From Candidatus Aminicenantota bacterium (GTDB lineage: Bacteria > Acidobacteriota > Aminicenantia > Aminicenantales > UBA4085): a stretch of 40,184 nucleotides of DNA. The stretch lies in NCBI GenBank assembly GCA_026393865.1, contig JAPKZI010000204.1, forward strand, positions 1 to 40,184. The letters are read 5' to 3'. This document shows, in pieces, positions 39,231-40,184 of this stretch. Below the pieces are notes generated by a model that was given only the letters and a program-made list of their open reading frames with translations, had not been told where the DNA came from and ran no database searches. The translations under genes were made by a program, and so were the position numbers. Each line of letters begins with the position of its first letter. The stretch's first letter is position 1.

Positions 39231-39602
39231 ATGGATAATTATTTAAAAGTCCTGAAAGCTCTTGCCGATGAAACGCGCCTCCGGATAATCAATCTGCTTT
39301 ATGAACGCGAACTTTGCGTCTGCGACCTGGAGGCTATTCTCGGCACTACCCAGACAAAAATATCGCGGCACCTAGCCTATTTAAGAAATACCGATCTTGT
39401 GCGGGACAGGAAAATCGCCCAGTGGTCATTTTATTCCTTCAACAGATCCGGCGGGATGAAATTTATCGATGAACTCGTGCACGGTGTTTTAAAAAACATT
39501 GACGTTTATCAGCATGATTTGGGACTGCTTAAAAAGAAGGAGAGGGCCGGAGACTGTCAAACAAATGTGGCTATTAAAGGAGGAATTAATGAAGATCATT
39601 GA
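39231..39602 (+). CDS. arsR: ArsR-family metalloregulator
   Basis: LADETRLRIINLLYERELCVCDLEAILGTTQTKISRHLAYLR with CxC metal motif. Confidence 0.93.
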   Translation: MDNYLKVLKALADETRLRIINLLYERELCVCDLEAILGTTQTKISRHLAYLRNTDLVRDRKIAQWSFYSFNRSGGMKFIDELVHGVLKNIDVYQHDLGLLKKKERAGDCQTNVAIKGGINEDH

Positions 39603-39888
39603 AATTTATGAGCCGCCCCTGTGCTGCCCTACCGGCGTATGCGGGCCAGCTCCGGATCCGGAACTTGCCACCCTGCAAGATGCGGTAATGAAGCTTAAAA
39701 AGGAGGGATATTCGGTGGAACGGATTGCCATCAATCAACAACCCATGCGGTTCATGAATAATCCTCTCGTCAAGGGGATCCTTAATTCAGAGGGTAAGGA
39801 ATCGCTGCCCATCACTCTCATCGGCGGAAAATTGGTCCTCAAAGGCCGATATCCGAAATATGAAGAACTATTAAAGGAGGTGATTTAA
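39589..39888 (+). CDS. arsD: Arsenic metallochaperone ArsD
   Basis: IYEPPLCCPTGVCGPAPDPEL; SD AGGAGG; overlaps the arsR 3' end. Confidence 0.9.
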   Translation: MKIIEIYEPPLCCPTGVCGPAPDPELATLQDAVMKLKKEGYSVERIAINQQPMRFMNNPLVKGILNSEGKESLPITLIGGKLVLKGRYPKYEELLKEVI

Positions 39889-40104
39889 ATGCCGACTTAT
39901 GAATTTCTATGCCCGAGGTGTAAACACGTCTTTGAAAAAAAGATGACGGTAGAGGAAAAAAAGAACACAACGGTCAGTTGCCCCAAATGCAATTCCGAGG
40001 AGGTGCGCCAGCAATTCTTCGGAGTGAGCTTTTCGGGTAAAAAAAACGCGCGCGGAAATTCCTCGGGCGGGTGCTGCGGCGGCGGGCCCAGCTGTTGCGG
40101 ATAA
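39889..40104 (+). CDS. FmdB-family zinc-ribbon protein with Gly/Cys tail
   Basis: MPTYEFLCPRCKHVFEKKMTVEEKKNTTVSCPKCNSEEVRQQF...GGCCGGGPSCCG. Confidence 0.85.
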   Translation: MPTYEFLCPRCKHVFEKKMTVEEKKNTTVSCPKCNSEEVRQQFFGVSFSGKKNARGNSSGGCCGGGPSCCG

Positions 40105-40135
40105 GCCACTCATTTCCATCCAACGGAGAGACGAT

Positions 40136-40184
40136 GTGCCTTTAGATGAAAAGACTAAAGAGCTCGTGGCTTTGGGCGCGTCCC
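40136..40184 (+). CDS. Carboxymuconolactone decarboxylase/AhpD-like protein, partial
   Basis: GTG start after GGAGAG; VPLDEKTKELVALGAS, runs off the window. Confidence 0.55.
   Translation, partial: MPLDEKTKELVALGAS

Overview
The window is a bacterial chromosomal segment, probably from a GC-rich Gram-negative lineage. An Acidobacteriota/Aminicenantes-like host is a guess from gene style only. (1) 1-6700 is a lower-GC island next to tRNA-Pro(TGG, partial) and tRNA-Arg(TCT). It is bounded by a 52-bp near-identical copy of the tRNA-Arg 3' half at 6533-6584. It carries a 'mobile mystery' Fic/XRE pair with a four-copy 33-bp operator-like array, a MORC/MutL-like GHKL ATPase with an orphan 229-aa partner, a divergent beta-class SPPY DNA methyltransferase, and a truncated tyrosine integrase. 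The ATPase, orphan protein and methyltransferase are the best candidate for an undescribed defence or modification system. (2) 6870-11980 holds an RhlE-type DEAD-box helicase, then an accessory stretch: TM protein, 4-fold-beta-flower-like protein, HsdR remnant, IS-end-like repeats, two tiny Lys-rich ORFs and a thermonuclease-like protein. (3) 11981-19483 is a type IV pilus operon, pilB-pilT-pilC-pilS-pilR then pilA. pilA has a near-perfect sigma54 promoter and upstream TGACA repeats. (4) 19588-38843 is mostly housekeeping and envelope genes: plsC-like, gmhA-like, an aminotransferase fused to an HprK/PEPCK-like domain, flotillin-like, GT2, UDP-sugar decarboxylase/epimerase, rph, lysophospholipid acyltransferase, frameshifted lpxK, lipoprotein, ComEC, M20 amidohydrolase, Ogt, methylmalonyl-CoA mutase, enolase, YtxH. 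(5) 39048-end is an arsR-arsD-FmdB-like-AhpD-like operon. All calls come from reading the sequence and supplied ORFs; no database search was run.
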